A stretch of 40,446 bases of DNA, taken from an uncultured Anaerovibrio sp. (lineage in GTDB: Bacteria; Bacillota; Negativicutes; Selenomonadales; Selenomonadaceae). Made by a program: the position numbers and the translations under genes. How positions within the stretch are numbered: the stretch's first letter is position 1; each line of letters begins with the position of its first letter. Location: NCBI GenBank assembly GCA_902786545.1, contig CADACU010000013.1, forward strand, positions 1 through 40,446, written 5' to 3'. Shown here in pieces: positions 33,170 to 40,446 of the stretch. The notes under the pieces are model-generated. The model was not told the origin of the DNA. It made no database searches and worked only from the letters and a program-made list of their open reading frames with translations.

Positions 33170-33403
33170 AATCAACTCATCTTTCTTCTGACGAGTCATT
33201 TGTTTTATTTCCCACTCCCGGCTCATAGCCTGGTTTTTGTCATCAAATTCTTCAACATAAACCAGCTGCACCGGCAACCGACTACGGGTATATTTGCTGG
33301 CTTTACCACTGTTATGCATCGCCAAACGATGTTCAATATCCGTAGTATAGCCCGTATAAAGGGAACCATCAGCACATTTTAAAATATAGGTATAGGCCTT
33401 CAT
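33140..33403 (-). CDS. GIY-YIG nuclease-fold protein (UPF0213/YhbQ-like)
   Basis: An 87-aa single-domain GIY-YIG protein. [16 protein letters not shown] carries the Tyr and Gly residues of the GIY-YIG pair, followed by [19 protein letters not shown] with Arg and His, and [17 protein letters not shown] with the metal Glu. Members are small nucleases linked to DNA repair, but their role is poorly known. The ATG overlaps the stop of the cyclophilin gene (TAATG). Its last eight residues are encoded by the terminator hairpin at 33126-33169. Confidence 0.9.
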   Translation of the reverse strand: MKAYTYILKCADGSLYTGYTTDIEHRLAMHNSGKASKYTRSRLPVQLVYVEEFDDKNQAMSREWEIKQMTRQKKDELIKSKEVYTFV

Positions 33404-33975
33404 TATTCAGCCGCTTTAATCTTGATGCTGTTAATAACCACATCATGAACCGGTCTGTCCTGGGCCCCGGTCTTCACATGACCAATCTCCCGAACTACCT
33501 CAATCCCCTTTACCACCTTGCCAAATACGGCATGATGATCGTCAAGCCACGGCGTTGGTGCCAAAGTGATAAAGAACTGAGAACCACCGGTATTAGGCCG
33601 ACCGGTATTGGCCATGGAAAGAATACCCTCGCTCTCATGACGCAGCTCCGGTACAAATTCGTCCTTTATATTGTAGCCAGGACCACCCGTGCCAGTGCCG
33701 GTTGGGTCACCACTCTGAATCATAAAGCCATCAATAACCCGATGGAAAATTACTCCGTCATAATAGCCATCCTCGGCCAGCTTAATAAAATTTTCAGTAG
33801 TGATAGGGGTCTTATCCTCGGTAAGCTCAACCTCAAATACCCCCATATTGGTGTCAAAAACTGCAATACGATTAGCCACTTTGTCATTCGCTCCTTTTCC
33901 ATTGTTGTTGCCTGCCATACAGCCGGTAGTCATTAGCACCATCAGCAGCATGGCAAAAATTAGAATTCTTTTCAT
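33403..33975 (-). CDS. Lipoprotein peptidyl-prolyl isomerase (cyclophilin)
   Basis: A 190-aa protein with lipobox MTTGC (Cys19) and a cyclophilin domain: [24 protein letters not shown], then [19 protein letters not shown] and [11 protein letters not shown]. The catalytic Arg is in FHRVIDGF, with Gln and Phe in QFFIT. It helps envelope proteins fold, outside the cytoplasmic membrane. AAGGAGG lies 5 nt before ATG 33975; an upstream ATG at 33999 would overlap the carboxypeptidase gene and lacks a site. It lies in an envelope operon after the D-Ala-D-Ala carboxypeptidase. Confidence 0.93.
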   Translation of the reverse strand: MKRILIFAMLLMVLMTTGCMAGNNNGKGANDKVANRIAVFDTNMGVFEVELTEDKTPITTENFIKLAEDGYYDGVIFHRVIDGFMIQSGDPTGTGTGGPGYNIKDEFVPELRHESEGILSMANTGRPNTGGSQFFITLAPTPWLDDHHAVFGKVVKGIEVVREIGHVKTGAQDRPVHDVVINSIKIKAAE

Positions 33976-33995
33976 AAGTGCCTCCTTATATATTA

Positions 33996-34832
33996 TCAAT
34001 GGCCTGACAATATATCAAAGCCATAATCCAACAATTTAGCTGCTTCGGTAAAACGGCTTTCCATACTATCTGAATGAAGCAGCACCACCATTACCTCATT
34101 ATTCTTGCGTTGAGCCGCTGAAATCAGACAACCTTTGGCCGCCTTTGTCCAGCCGGTTTTTACCCCAATACATCCATCATAATCATACACGAGATCATTG
34201 GTATTTTCACAAAACAGGGTCTCACCCGGAGGGTAAACACTGTTGACATACATGCTTTGTGTTCCCACTATCCGCCTGAACAAGGGATTTTTCATGGCAT
34301 AATTGGCAATCTTGAACACATCCCGGGCCGTAGTGTAGTGATCATAATCCGTCAAACCATGTGGGTTGACAAAATGGGTGCTGACTGCACCAATATCCCT
34401 GGCCTTATTGTTCATCATCCGGACAAAATTTCGCTGATTACCACCTACCGCCTCAGCCAACGCCGAAGCAGCCACATTGTCTGACAGCAACAGCATCTGG
34501 GTCAGCATATCAAACTGACGAATCACCTGCCCAGTGTACGCAAAACTGGCATACGGGGTATTGCCAGCCTCCCGGCTTACCTTGACATTCCTATCATTGT
34601 GGTTGTCCTCCAGCACTAAAATCGCAGTCATTACCTTGGTGAGACTGGCCGGATATTCCCGCTTATCAGCATTTTTTTCATATAATACATTTCCTGTTTT
34701 ATTATCCACTACCATCACAGCATCTGCTGTCACCCTTGGTACAGCCATTTTTGCTTCAGCATAGGCCGATATGGTCAGCATACAAACCATGGTCATTATG
34801 GTTAACAAAACATTCAATTTAAACTTCAACAC
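33996..34832 (-). CDS. D-alanyl-D-alanine carboxypeptidase, S11 family (DacF/PBP5-like)
   Basis: A 278-aa penicillin-binding protein with a signal peptide ending near ISAYAEA. The active-site motifs are YPASLTKVM (Ser and Lys of SxxK), LLLSDNVAAS (SDN) and GVKTGWTK (KTG). It trims the terminal D-Ala of peptidoglycan stems. It stops soon after the catalytic domain, so the C-terminal beta domain of full PBP5 is missing. The start is GTG at 34832 or TTG at 34829; spacing from AAGGG (3 or 6 nt) favours TTG. It is third in the operon. Confidence 0.92.
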   Translation of the reverse strand: MLKFKLNVLLTIMTMVCMLTISAYAEAKMAVPRVTADAVMVVDNKTGNVLYEKNADKREYPASLTKVMTAILVLEDNHNDRNVKVSREAGNTPYASFAYTGQVIRQFDMLTQMLLLSDNVAASALAEAVGGNQRNFVRMMNNKARDIGAVSTHFVNPHGLTDYDHYTTARDVFKIANYAMKNPLFRRIVGTQSMYVNSVYPPGETLFCENTNDLVYDYDGCIGVKTGWTKAAKGCLISAAQRKNNEVMVVLLHSDSMESRFTEAAKLLDYGFDILSGH

Positions 34833-34861
34833 AAACCCTTCTTTATGTTTATAGTATTTGT

Positions 34862-35428
34862 TTATAATCCACCATAATTAAATTTTGGGGCCGGCTTCCT
34901 ATCAACAGGTTCATCATCATGAATGTCCAGTATCTCCTCGGCATCCAAGGGCAAAGTAGTATAAGTCCAGCTCAGGAGATAGTATTTCTCCGTCTCCAGC
35001 TCCAAAAGCATCTTGGCCTTTTTATTGGACGGATTGGTAAAAACATAGTATATGCTTCCATCTAATTGCTTATGCTCAGCCGTGCCAAACGCATCGGTTA
35101 TTCCGGCCCGGGTAGCCCCATAGGTCACACCCTTTGGCCCAACATAATGCTTGCTTTTACAGAATATCTCCACAACCTTTTTATCAGCAGCTGAAACATA
35201 TATCTTCTGATCCGCCGAATAAGTATATCTTATTACCGGAACCCCCCGATGATACATCTCAGTATCAAAATCCGGTTCTCCCAGCTTTTCCTGCATCTGA
35301 GCCACGCTATCCCCCAGGGAAAGTCCCTTAAAGGAAAAATCTGCCGGACTGGCCGCAAAAGAAATTGATGTCATTACAATGAATATCAGAAAGCATACCG
35401 CACTGACTTTTTTAATGAGTTTATCCAT
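34862..35428 (-). CDS. Secreted protein of unknown function with two SmpA/BamE-like repeats
   Basis: A 188-aa protein with a signal peptide (residues 1-26, ending SISFAAS). The mature part has two related segments: GLSLGDSVAQMQEKLGEPD and GVTYGATRAGITDAFGTAE. This Gly-x-x-x-Gly ... Leu/Phe-Gly-x-x pattern is seen in SmpA/OmlA-like periplasmic domains. The C-terminus is Pro-rich. ATG 35428 follows AAGGTGA by 5 nt; an in-frame start nine bases upstream is rejected. It lies between a zinc-ribbon protein and the carboxypeptidase. Function is not known. Confidence 0.65.
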   Translation of the reverse strand: MDKLIKKVSAVCFLIFIVMTSISFAASPADFSFKGLSLGDSVAQMQEKLGEPDFDTEMYHRGVPVIRYTYSADQKIYVSAADKKVVEIFCKSKHYVGPKGVTYGATRAGITDAFGTAEHKQLDGSIYYVFTNPSNKKAKMLLELETEKYYLLSWTYTTLPLDAEEILDIHDDEPVDRKPAPKFNYGGL

Positions 35429-35438
35429 ACACATCACC

Positions 35439-36356
35439 TTACTTTTTTAAAGAGGTTCCCTTGTCAACCACCATATCAATCCATTCCTCATGGAAACCAG
35501 TGTCCATCAGTAATTCTTCCAGACTGGCACAGCGCCTCTGCTCCAAAAACATACCTACCCGTTCCTTTTCCACAGATTGGGTAATATAGAAATCCTGTCC
35601 AACCGTGTCATCAGCCGGAAAAGCCACTGTATATTCGTGGTACTCCTCATCGGACAGGGACATGGGCAAACTGGATGAATGGGCTACTTGCGCCTTCCAG
35701 GCCGGAGTCTGCTTTTCTAAAAGCTTTTTGGCCTCATAAATCAGTGGCTGAATGGTGTCACGATACTCCTGTAAGGCGTCCTCAATAGCCTGAGTATCCT
35801 GCAATATAACAGCACACACCAAATCTCGCAAGCTTTCATGGGTGGATAAATCAAACTGCAACAGATAGCTGGAATCCTCAATTCCGTCCAGCCATTTTTT
35901 TACAGAAGCAGTCATCAGCTTTTTCGCCTTGGCCGCCAACAGCTCATCCTGCATATGAAGCTGGTGACACAAATTGTATATATGTTGACCCGCCTCCTGG
36001 GAATTTAAAATATGCTTTTTGGCACATTTGCTGCACACCCCAATAGTATGATATGTAAACGGCTTTTCCATCAGCTCCCACTGGGCCGGAAAATCCAAAT
36101 CCAGCTCATCGTAGACTTCCCGCTGGGAGGCCACTCTGCTCTTGGAAAAATAAGTGATACCATCATTATCATTCCGGAATTTAACAGTAAATTCTCCGCC
36201 ACATTCCGGACAATGATACATTTTATCCACCAGCTTTACCCCAACATACATAGCATCATTGGGCTTAAAAAAGCCGTAGGGCATATCATCAATAAAAGCG
36301 TAATTATACACCTTCAAAAGGTTATCGGTTATTTTTGTCATGTCAATATCTGGCAT
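35439..36356 (-). CDS. Zinc-ribbon protein of unknown function
   Basis: A 305-aa cytosolic protein. CPEC (Cys49, Cys52) and CSKC (Cys108, Cys111) form a likely four-Cys zinc site with a long insert. The rest, about residues 120-305, is mostly helical and charged, with no motif I recognise. First gene of the operon that runs to the GIY-YIG gene, with a clear promoter (36389-36417) and GAGGTG 5 nt before the ATG. The paired CxxC resembles CpXC-type domains, but this is weak. Confidence 0.6.
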   Translation of the reverse strand: MPDIDMTKITDNLLKVYNYAFIDDMPYGFFKPNDAMYVGVKLVDKMYHCPECGGEFTVKFRNDNDGITYFSKSRVASQREVYDELDLDFPAQWELMEKPFTYHTIGVCSKCAKKHILNSQEAGQHIYNLCHQLHMQDELLAAKAKKLMTASVKKWLDGIEDSSYLLQFDLSTHESLRDLVCAVILQDTQAIEDALQEYRDTIQPLIYEAKKLLEKQTPAWKAQVAHSSSLPMSLSDEEYHEYTVAFPADDTVGQDFYITQSVEKERVGMFLEQRRCASLEELLMDTGFHEEWIDMVVDKGTSLKK

Positions 36357-36388
36357 TATTACACCTCTGTTAAAAATTTCACTCGTTT

Positions 36389-36417
36389 ATTATACGCTTA
36401 TAATCTGTAAATAACAA
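36389..36417 (-). promoter_or_regulatory. Promoter of the five-gene envelope operon
   Basis: TTGTTA (36412-36417), a 17-nt spacer and TATAAT (36389-36394) on the minus strand, 32 nt before the ATG at 36356. Confidence 0.78.
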
Positions 36418-36424
36418 GGAAAGG

Positions 36425-36469
36425 AAAAAAGCAACAATATAAAGGGCTGGAGATCATTCCCCCAGCCCT
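36425..36469 (-). terminator. Terminator after the ACT gene
   Basis: AGGGCTGG (36462-36469 on minus) pairs with CCAGCCCT (36443-36450), 8 bp, followed by TTTATATTGTTGCTTTTTT on the minus strand. Confidence 0.82.
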
Positions 36470-36489
36470 ACAGGAAGCACACTGCTATA

Positions 36490-36900
36490 TCAAAATTTCT
36501 CGATTAAATTATATCCTTTCCCCATCAGGAAGGTAGCCGTCTCTGGTTCATTGGTCTTAAATACCACCACCGGTTTGCCGGTATCACGCTCAAAGGAAAT
36601 ATACAAATAAGAAATATCTATATTTGCCCCATGAATGGCGTTGAGAATATTATCCAAACAACCAGGAGTATCCTCCATGGTAATGGCAATAACCTTGTCC
36701 TCCCGGCACTGATAGCCTGCCTTGCGCAATACATCTATGGCTTTTTCCGGCTGATCAACAATAAGGCGGATGATACCAAATTCAGCACTGTCATTGGCCA
36801 ACATGGTATAGATATTGATATCTGACTTGGCCAGAACATTGGTAATTTGAAAAAGCCCTCCCGTTTTATTTTCCGTGAACAAAGAAACCTGTTGTAACAT
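36490..36900 (-). CDS. Tandem ACT-domain protein
   Basis: A 136-aa protein made of two ACT domains: QVSLFTENKTGGLFQITNVL (residues 3-22) opens the first, and VIAITMEDTPGCLDNILNAI opens the second near residue 71. Known: such stand-alone proteins bind amino acids or other small ligands and are common in Firmicutes, with unproven roles. ATG 36900 is chosen because the promoter at 36935-36963 puts the transcript start near 36928, leaving the upstream ATG (36924) without a leader. Single-gene unit with its own terminator. Confidence 0.85.
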   Translation of the reverse strand: MLQQVSLFTENKTGGLFQITNVLAKSDINIYTMLANDSAEFGIIRLIVDQPEKAIDVLRKAGYQCREDKVIAITMEDTPGCLDNILNAIHGANIDISYLYISFERDTGKPVVVFKTNEPETATFLMGKGYNLIEKF

Positions 36901-36934
36901 ATGTATACCAGACCTTTCTAACATCTTTGTTCAT

Positions 36935-36963
36935 AATATACCAAATGCACTGGCTATAATCAA
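36935..36963 (-). promoter_or_regulatory. Promoter of the ACT gene
   Basis: TTGATT (36958-36963), a 17-nt spacer and TATATT (36935-36940) on the minus strand. Confidence 0.72.
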
Positions 36964-36988
36964 GTAAATCACCATCATTACTTAGCAA

Positions 36989-37022
36989 AAAACGGGTTAC
37001 ATCTCAATCAGCAACCCGTTTT
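36989..37022 (-). terminator. Terminator after glnK
   Basis: AAAACGGGTT (36989-36998) pairs perfectly with AACCCGTTTT (37013-37022), 10 bp, with a T-rich 3' arm on the minus strand. It lies 8 bp after the P-II gene. Confidence 0.85.
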
Positions 37023-37030
37023 CATAATTC

Positions 37031-37408
37031 TTAGCTTACGGCTTCCTTTTTCTCCCCCGGAATGTCCCGGATGGCATCATCGCCTCGCTGACCTGTACGG
37101 ATACGCACCGCATCCTTCAGCTCTGTCACGAAAATCTTACCATCGCCAAACTGCCCGGTCCGAAGCACCTTTTCACATATTTCCAGCACCCTTTCCACAG
37201 GAATTTCCGAAACCACAGTTTCTACTTTTATTTTAGGAACAAGATTTATATCGTAGGCCTTGCCCCGATATACCTCTCGATGACCCTTCTGCAGGCCACA
37301 GCCGAACACTTGACTGACGGTGATTCCCAGTACACCAATCCGGTTTAGGGCCCCCAACAGCTCATCTAACTTACTGGAGCGGGTAATAATCTCAATCTTT
37401 GTCAGCAT
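37031..37408 (-). CDS. glnK: Nitrogen regulatory protein P-II (GlnK-like)
   Basis: A 125-aa P-II signal protein. The T-loop GCGLQKGHREVYRGKAYD has Tyr52 at the place of the uridylylated Tyr51 of enteric P-II. GDGKIFVTEL and VRIRTGQRGDDAI form the B- and C-loops that bind ATP/ADP and 2-oxoglutarate. It senses nitrogen status and blocks the ammonium channel. It overlaps the amt stop, the usual amt-glnK pair. ATG 37408 is 8 nt after GAAAGGA; the ATG at 37417 touches that site. Under the sigma-54 promoter of amt. Confidence 0.93.
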   Translation of the reverse strand: MLTKIEIITRSSKLDELLGALNRIGVLGITVSQVFGCGLQKGHREVYRGKAYDINLVPKIKVETVVSEIPVERVLEICEKVLRTGQFGDGKIFVTELKDAVRIRTGQRGDDAIRDIPGEKKEAVS

Positions 37409-37413
37409 ACCAA

Positions 37414-38721
37414 TCATCCTTTCCCTGCCAGAGCATGAACTGTGTTGGCCAGCATTTCACTGGAGTCTTCAAATGATCCCAGTAATGGACTCCCCGTCAG
37501 AACACTTCTGGCATAGCCCCGTTCACCATGCTCTACAATATCCAAACCGGTGAGTTCCTCAGTTTCATCGGCCCGAACTTCCATAAAGCTGCTAACAAGT
37601 CTATAAATGATAAAGGAACCTGCAACAGCCAAAACATAAGCAACAACTATGGAAATTAACTGTGCAGTAAACAAGTGAGTTTCGCCGTAAAATAAGCCAT
37701 TGGCTCCAGCCGGATTGATTTCTGTGGTAGCCCAAATACCAGTAGCTATGGCACCCCAGGTACCGCCTATACCATGTACACCGAAGGCATCCAAAGAATC
37801 ATCATATCCCAGTTTTTCCTTTAAAACCGCCACCGCAAAGTAGCAAACTGCACCCCCAACCAGACCAATAATAACCGCTGGCAGCGGAGCCACATAGCCA
37901 GCCGCCGGTGTAATAGCCACCAGACCGGCAACACAACCGGAAACAGCTCCCAAGATGGTTGGCTTGCCGTTAATCTTCCATTCCACCAATACCCAGGACA
38001 CTGCAGCAGCAGCCGCCGCAGCCTGAGTTACTACAAAAGCATTGGCGGCCAAAGCATTGGCCCCCAGAGCACTGCCGGCATTAAAGCCAAACCAGCCAAA
38101 CCAAAGGAGGGTTGCTCCCATAACAGTCATTGGCAAATTGTGTGGTAACATTGCCGTATAATGATAACCATGCCGCTTGCCCAGCAGCAGACAAATGGTC
38201 AGACCGGATACGCCGGACAGGATATGTATAACCAGGCCACCGGCAAAATCCAAGGCCCCCAGTTCAGCCAAAAATCCGCCGCCCCATACCCAATGGGCCA
38301 TCGGATTGTAAATTAAAATCGCCCAGAGCAATATAAATACCGCAAAGGCAGCAAATTTCATCCGCTCGGCAAAAGCACCGGTAATCAGTGCCGGAGTAAT
38401 CACCGCAAACATACACTGAAAAGCAACAAATGCCAGCTCAGGAATAGTAGCACCTTCCAAAACCTGCATACCAATACCTGCTAGGCCAAATTTATCCATA
38501 TTACCAATAAAGCCGTTCATATCACCACCAAAGGCCATGGTATAACCAATGACAATCCATTCCACGGAAATCATGGCTACAATAAAAAAGCTCTGCATAA
38601 TCGTGGTCAAAACATTTTTGCTGCGGACCATACCACCATAGAAAAAAGCCAAGCCCGGTGTCATTATAAAGACCAAAGCGGCACTGATAAGCACCCAAGC
38701 CGTATCGCCGGTGTCAATCAT
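37414..38721 (-). CDS. amt: Ammonium transporter Amt
   Basis: A 435-aa channel with eleven membrane helices. The paired pore His residues lie in GGLVIHILSGVSG and DAFGVHGIGGTWGA. FFYGGMVRSKN and FGWFGFNAGS are typical Amt segments. There is no cleaved signal peptide; the protein starts MIDTGDTAWVL directly before helix 1. ATG 38721 lies 9 nt after GGAAGGG; the two ATGs just upstream overlap or precede that site. It conducts ammonium under nitrogen shortage and is shut by GlnK. A sigma-54-type promoter lies 82 nt upstream. Confidence 0.95.
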   Translation of the reverse strand: MIDTGDTAWVLISAALVFIMTPGLAFFYGGMVRSKNVLTTIMQSFFIVAMISVEWIVIGYTMAFGGDMNGFIGNMDKFGLAGIGMQVLEGATIPELAFVAFQCMFAVITPALITGAFAERMKFAAFAVFILLWAILIYNPMAHWVWGGGFLAELGALDFAGGLVIHILSGVSGLTICLLLGKRHGYHYTAMLPHNLPMTVMGATLLWFGWFGFNAGSALGANALAANAFVVTQAAAAAAAVSWVLVEWKINGKPTILGAVSGCVAGLVAITPAAGYVAPLPAVIIGLVGGAVCYFAVAVLKEKLGYDDSLDAFGVHGIGGTWGAIATGIWATTEINPAGANGLFYGETHLFTAQLISIVVAYVLAVAGSFIIYRLVSSFMEVRADETEELTGLDIVEHGERGYARSVLTGSPLLGSFEDSSEMLANTVHALAGKG

Positions 38722-38802
38722 AATAATCATCCCTTCCAAAATGCAACTAAACTCTCAACCTAATACATATAATTTCAGCAGAACCAAAAACAGCGCCCAC
38801 CC

Positions 38803-38818
38803 GGCAATAAAAATGCCA
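38803..38818 (-). promoter_or_regulatory. Sigma-54 promoter of amt-glnK
   Basis: Minus-strand TGGCATTTTTATTGCC matches the RpoN consensus TGGCACG-N4-TTGCW in the invariant GG-N10-GC and in nearly all other key bases. Transcription would start near 38791, giving a leader of about 70 nt. amt-glnK is a classic sigma-54 target, so site and genes support each other. Confidence 0.82.
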
Positions 38819-38839
38819 GATGGACGCCATTGTCCAAAG

Positions 38840-38876
38840 AAAAATCCCCAAATACCCGGTACCTGGTATCTGGGGA
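38840..38876 (-). terminator. Hairpin after the DJ-1/PfpI gene
   Basis: TCCCCA-ATACC arms (38845-38876) pair with one mismatch around a GGTACC centre, followed on the minus strand by ATTTTTCTTT. It lies about 107 bp after the DJ-1/PfpI stop and 27 bp upstream of the sigma-54 site. A terminator is most likely; an activator site is an alternative. Confidence 0.65.
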
Positions 38877-38982
38877 CTTCATTGTCCTGCTTTACAAATT
38901 ATACATAAATTATAGAAAAAATAGCAAAAAATGTCAACCTGAAATTTTATGTATACATGAATACAAAAAGCTATCTTTAATT

Positions 38983-39489
38983 TCAGCGATTTATTACCTT
39001 TACCAGCTGATTCATATATTCCGGTATATCTGGCGGACGGCGGGCTGATACAATATTATCATCCACCACACATGGTTCATCCAGCCATATCGCTCCGGCA
39101 TTGGACAAGTCATCCTTAATCCCCGGGGTACTGGTGACCTTTCGCCCCTGCAAAATACCGGCAGAAGCCAATACCCAGCCAGCGTGGCAAATCTGACCAA
39201 TAAGCTTTTTGTCCGCATCCATTTCCTTGACCAGGGATAAAACCTTTGGAAATCTGCGCAGCTTATCCGGTGCCCAGCCACCTGGTACCAGAATACCATC
39301 GTAGTCTTTGGAGTTCACATCATTAAAGGACATGGCTACTTCACAGGGTACACCATACTTTCCGTGGTACAATCCTGGCTTTTCTGCCACCAAATCCACT
39401 TGAATACCGGCTTCCCGCAGCCGCATCACCGGACACCACAATTCCAGGTCCTCAAAATCATCACTGACCAGCTGCAATACCTTCTTCAT
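38983..39489 (-). CDS. DJ-1/PfpI family protein
   Basis: A 168-aa flavodoxin-like protein. The nucleophile Cys is in GQICHAGWVLASAG (nucleophile elbow), with Glu in DDFEDLELWCP and ILVPGGWAPDKLR as the glycine-rich strand. This places it in the PfpI/YhbO-like subgroup, whose members have protease, glyoxalase or deglycase-type activities that are debated. GGAGG lies 7 nt before the ATG. It follows the MBL hydrolase by 23 bp, possibly in the relA transcript. Confidence 0.88.
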   Translation of the reverse strand: MKKVLQLVSDDFEDLELWCPVMRLREAGIQVDLVAEKPGLYHGKYGVPCEVAMSFNDVNSKDYDGILVPGGWAPDKLRRFPKVLSLVKEMDADKKLIGQICHAGWVLASAGILQGRKVTSTPGIKDDLSNAGAIWLDEPCVVDDNIVSARRPPDIPEYMNQLVKVINR

Positions 39490-39512
39490 TGACCTTCCTC
39501 CTCACTTATGCC

Positions 39513-40136
39513 TTACATATATGGATTACTTTCCCGCTCAATGCCCATATTAGTGGCCGGACCGTGGCCAGGAAACACCTTAACCATATCTTCCACCTTG
39601 GCTAGTCTGGTCTGAATGGACTTAATTATTTCCTCCAAACTGCCCTCCGGGAAATCAGTCCGCCCAATGGAACCAGCAAACAGTGTATCACCACTAAAGA
39701 GTGCTCCACCACCGTGAAGACAAATCCCCCCCCTGGTATGTCCCGGGGTACTGATAACCCGCAAACTACATTTACCAAAGGAAATACAGTCACCGTCACG
39801 AAGGATTATATCCGCAGGCTCAGTTTCAACTATCGCCCCCATAAAGGCCGACAGGTTTTTCCGCCCATCGGTAATCATATCTGCATCAGCCTCATGAACT
39901 GCCACCGGGACTGCTAAGGACTGCCGTAGCTCCTCCACGGCCCCAATATGGTCAAAGTGGCCATGTGTCAAGGCTATAAGCTTCACATCGATATCATTTT
40001 CATTTATATAGGCCAGTATCCCTTCTGTATTATCCCCCGGATCAATAATCATACCTTCGCTGGAATTATTGTCTTTTAAGATGTAGCAGTTTGTTCCCAC
40101 TGGTCCAACTACCATTGTTTTTACTGAAAAATCCAT
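39513..40136 (-). CDS. MBL-fold metallo-hydrolase (glyoxalase II-like, YqgX type)
   Basis: A 207-aa metallo-beta-lactamase-fold enzyme. The HxHxDH metal motif is LTHGHFDHIGA, and STPGHTRGG and FPGHGPATNMG supply further His ligands. DTLFAGSIGRTDFPEG is the segment shared with glyoxalase II-like hydrolases. In Firmicutes this gene often follows relA, as here. ATG 40136 lies a few nt after a GGGGG run. Two upstream in-frame ATGs would overlap relA and have no better site. Substrate unknown; thioester hydrolysis is likely. Confidence 0.88.
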   Translation of the reverse strand: MDFSVKTMVVGPVGTNCYILKDNNSSEGMIIDPGDNTEGILAYINENDIDVKLIALTHGHFDHIGAVEELRQSLAVPVAVHEADADMITDGRKNLSAFMGAIVETEPADIILRDGDCISFGKCSLRVISTPGHTRGGICLHGGGALFSGDTLFAGSIGRTDFPEGSLEEIIKSIQTRLAKVEDMVKVFPGHGPATNMGIERESNPYM

Positions 40137-40146
40137 AAAACCCCCA

Positions 40147-40446
40147 TCAACCATTGCGCTTATCCGCATTGTTGGTCATAGCCCGGCTTACACTGTACAC
40201 ATCTTTTAACCGCCTAATTTTAGTCATTATCTGGTCAACCTGAGAGGCTGCATTAACCTCAATACCCATCATAATGACGGAAGTCTTATTATTTCGGTTA
40301 GTCCGGGCATTAACGGAGCTGACATTCATCTTCATCTCCGACGGAACGGCCAAAATACTGGTAAGTATTCCGGCAGTATCATTACAATGGATTTCAATTT
40401 CTACCGTGTAATCCTTATCCAGACCCACATCCCAGTTTACCGCAAT
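40147..40446 (-). CDS. relA: RelA/SpoT-type (p)ppGpp synthetase, C-terminal end (partial)
   Basis: The open frame runs off the right edge. About 99 residues are visible, starting NWDVGLDKDYTVEIEIHC, then the C-terminal ACT domain (TAGILTSILAV, VSSVNARTN, VDQIMTKIRRLKDVYSVSR). This matches the end of long bifunctional Rel proteins, where the ACT/RRM domain binds the ribosome and controls synthesis versus hydrolysis. The catalytic part is outside the window. The stop is close to the MBL hydrolase start, in the usual Firmicute rel-hydrolase order. Confidence 0.85.
   Translation of the reverse strand: MAVNWDVGLDKDYTVEIEIHCNDTAGILTSILAVPSEMKMNVSSVNARTNRNNKTSVIMMGIEVNAASQVDQIMTKIRRLKDVYSVSRAMTNNADKRNG

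Overview
The window looks like chromosomal DNA of a Gram-negative-type Firmicute (class Negativicutes, Selenomonas/Anaerovibrio-like). This is inferred from a mix of traits. A Firmicute-style block (fur-hemZ-hisS-aspS, ftsK, a relA end) sits beside outer-membrane-type functions: a phosphoethanolamine transferase of the EptA/CptA kind, phosphatidylserine synthase plus decarboxylase, and a sigma-54-type promoter before amt-glnK. The genus cannot be fixed from the sequence alone. There is no sign of prophage, CRISPR, rRNA or tRNA. A hairpin-rich stretch at the left edge may be a mobile-element end. Many genes start with TTG.

Layout: (1) 1-4200, a minus-strand futalosine-pathway menaquinone operon: two tandem MqnE-like radical SAM enzymes, MqnC and a purine nucleoside phosphorylase of the MTAP family. 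mqnA lies separately on the plus strand at 6023. (2) 4268-4494, an 84-bp structured tandem repeat between this operon and lgt. A diverged copy with compensatory stem changes lies upstream of ftsK. (3) lgt, then a small AdoMet-decarboxylase-like gene whose pyruvoyl-forming Ser is Gly. (4) 6874-15053, minus strand: psd-pssA-glycosyltransferase, queD-queE, a phosphoethanolamine transferase and a Ca2+-type P-ATPase. (5) 15183-21081: fur, hemZ, hisS, aspS and, after a terminator, a TagA/WecG glycosyltransferase. (6) 21203-26207: ftsK, a MATE exporter and a cobalamin adenosyltransferase. (7) 26383-28919: an M15 peptidase, an MTA/SAH-deaminase-family amidohydrolase and RNase H. (8) 29284-31991, plus strand: an OppA-like lipoprotein and an M20 peptidase. 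(9) 32023-36356: an orphan FliD-C-like protein with a structured leader, then a five-gene envelope operon (zinc-ribbon protein, secreted protein, D-Ala-D-Ala carboxypeptidase, lipoprotein cyclophilin, GIY-YIG protein). (10) 36490-40446: a tandem-ACT protein, glnK, amt, a DJ-1/PfpI protein, an MBL hydrolase and the 3' end of relA/spoT.

Pathway reading: MqnA makes 3-enolpyruvyl-benzoate and MqnE makes aminodeoxyfutalosine. A deaminase of the MtaD type (26964-28247) could give futalosine. The phosphorylase at 129-977 carries Asn where adenine-specific MTAP has Asp, so it could remove the purine, and MqnC then cyclises the product. MqnD and later steps are not in the window. The most notable findings are the structured repeat family shared by the mqn and ftsK promoter regions, the decarboxylase homologue without its catalytic Ser, and the sigma-54 promoter of amt-glnK.
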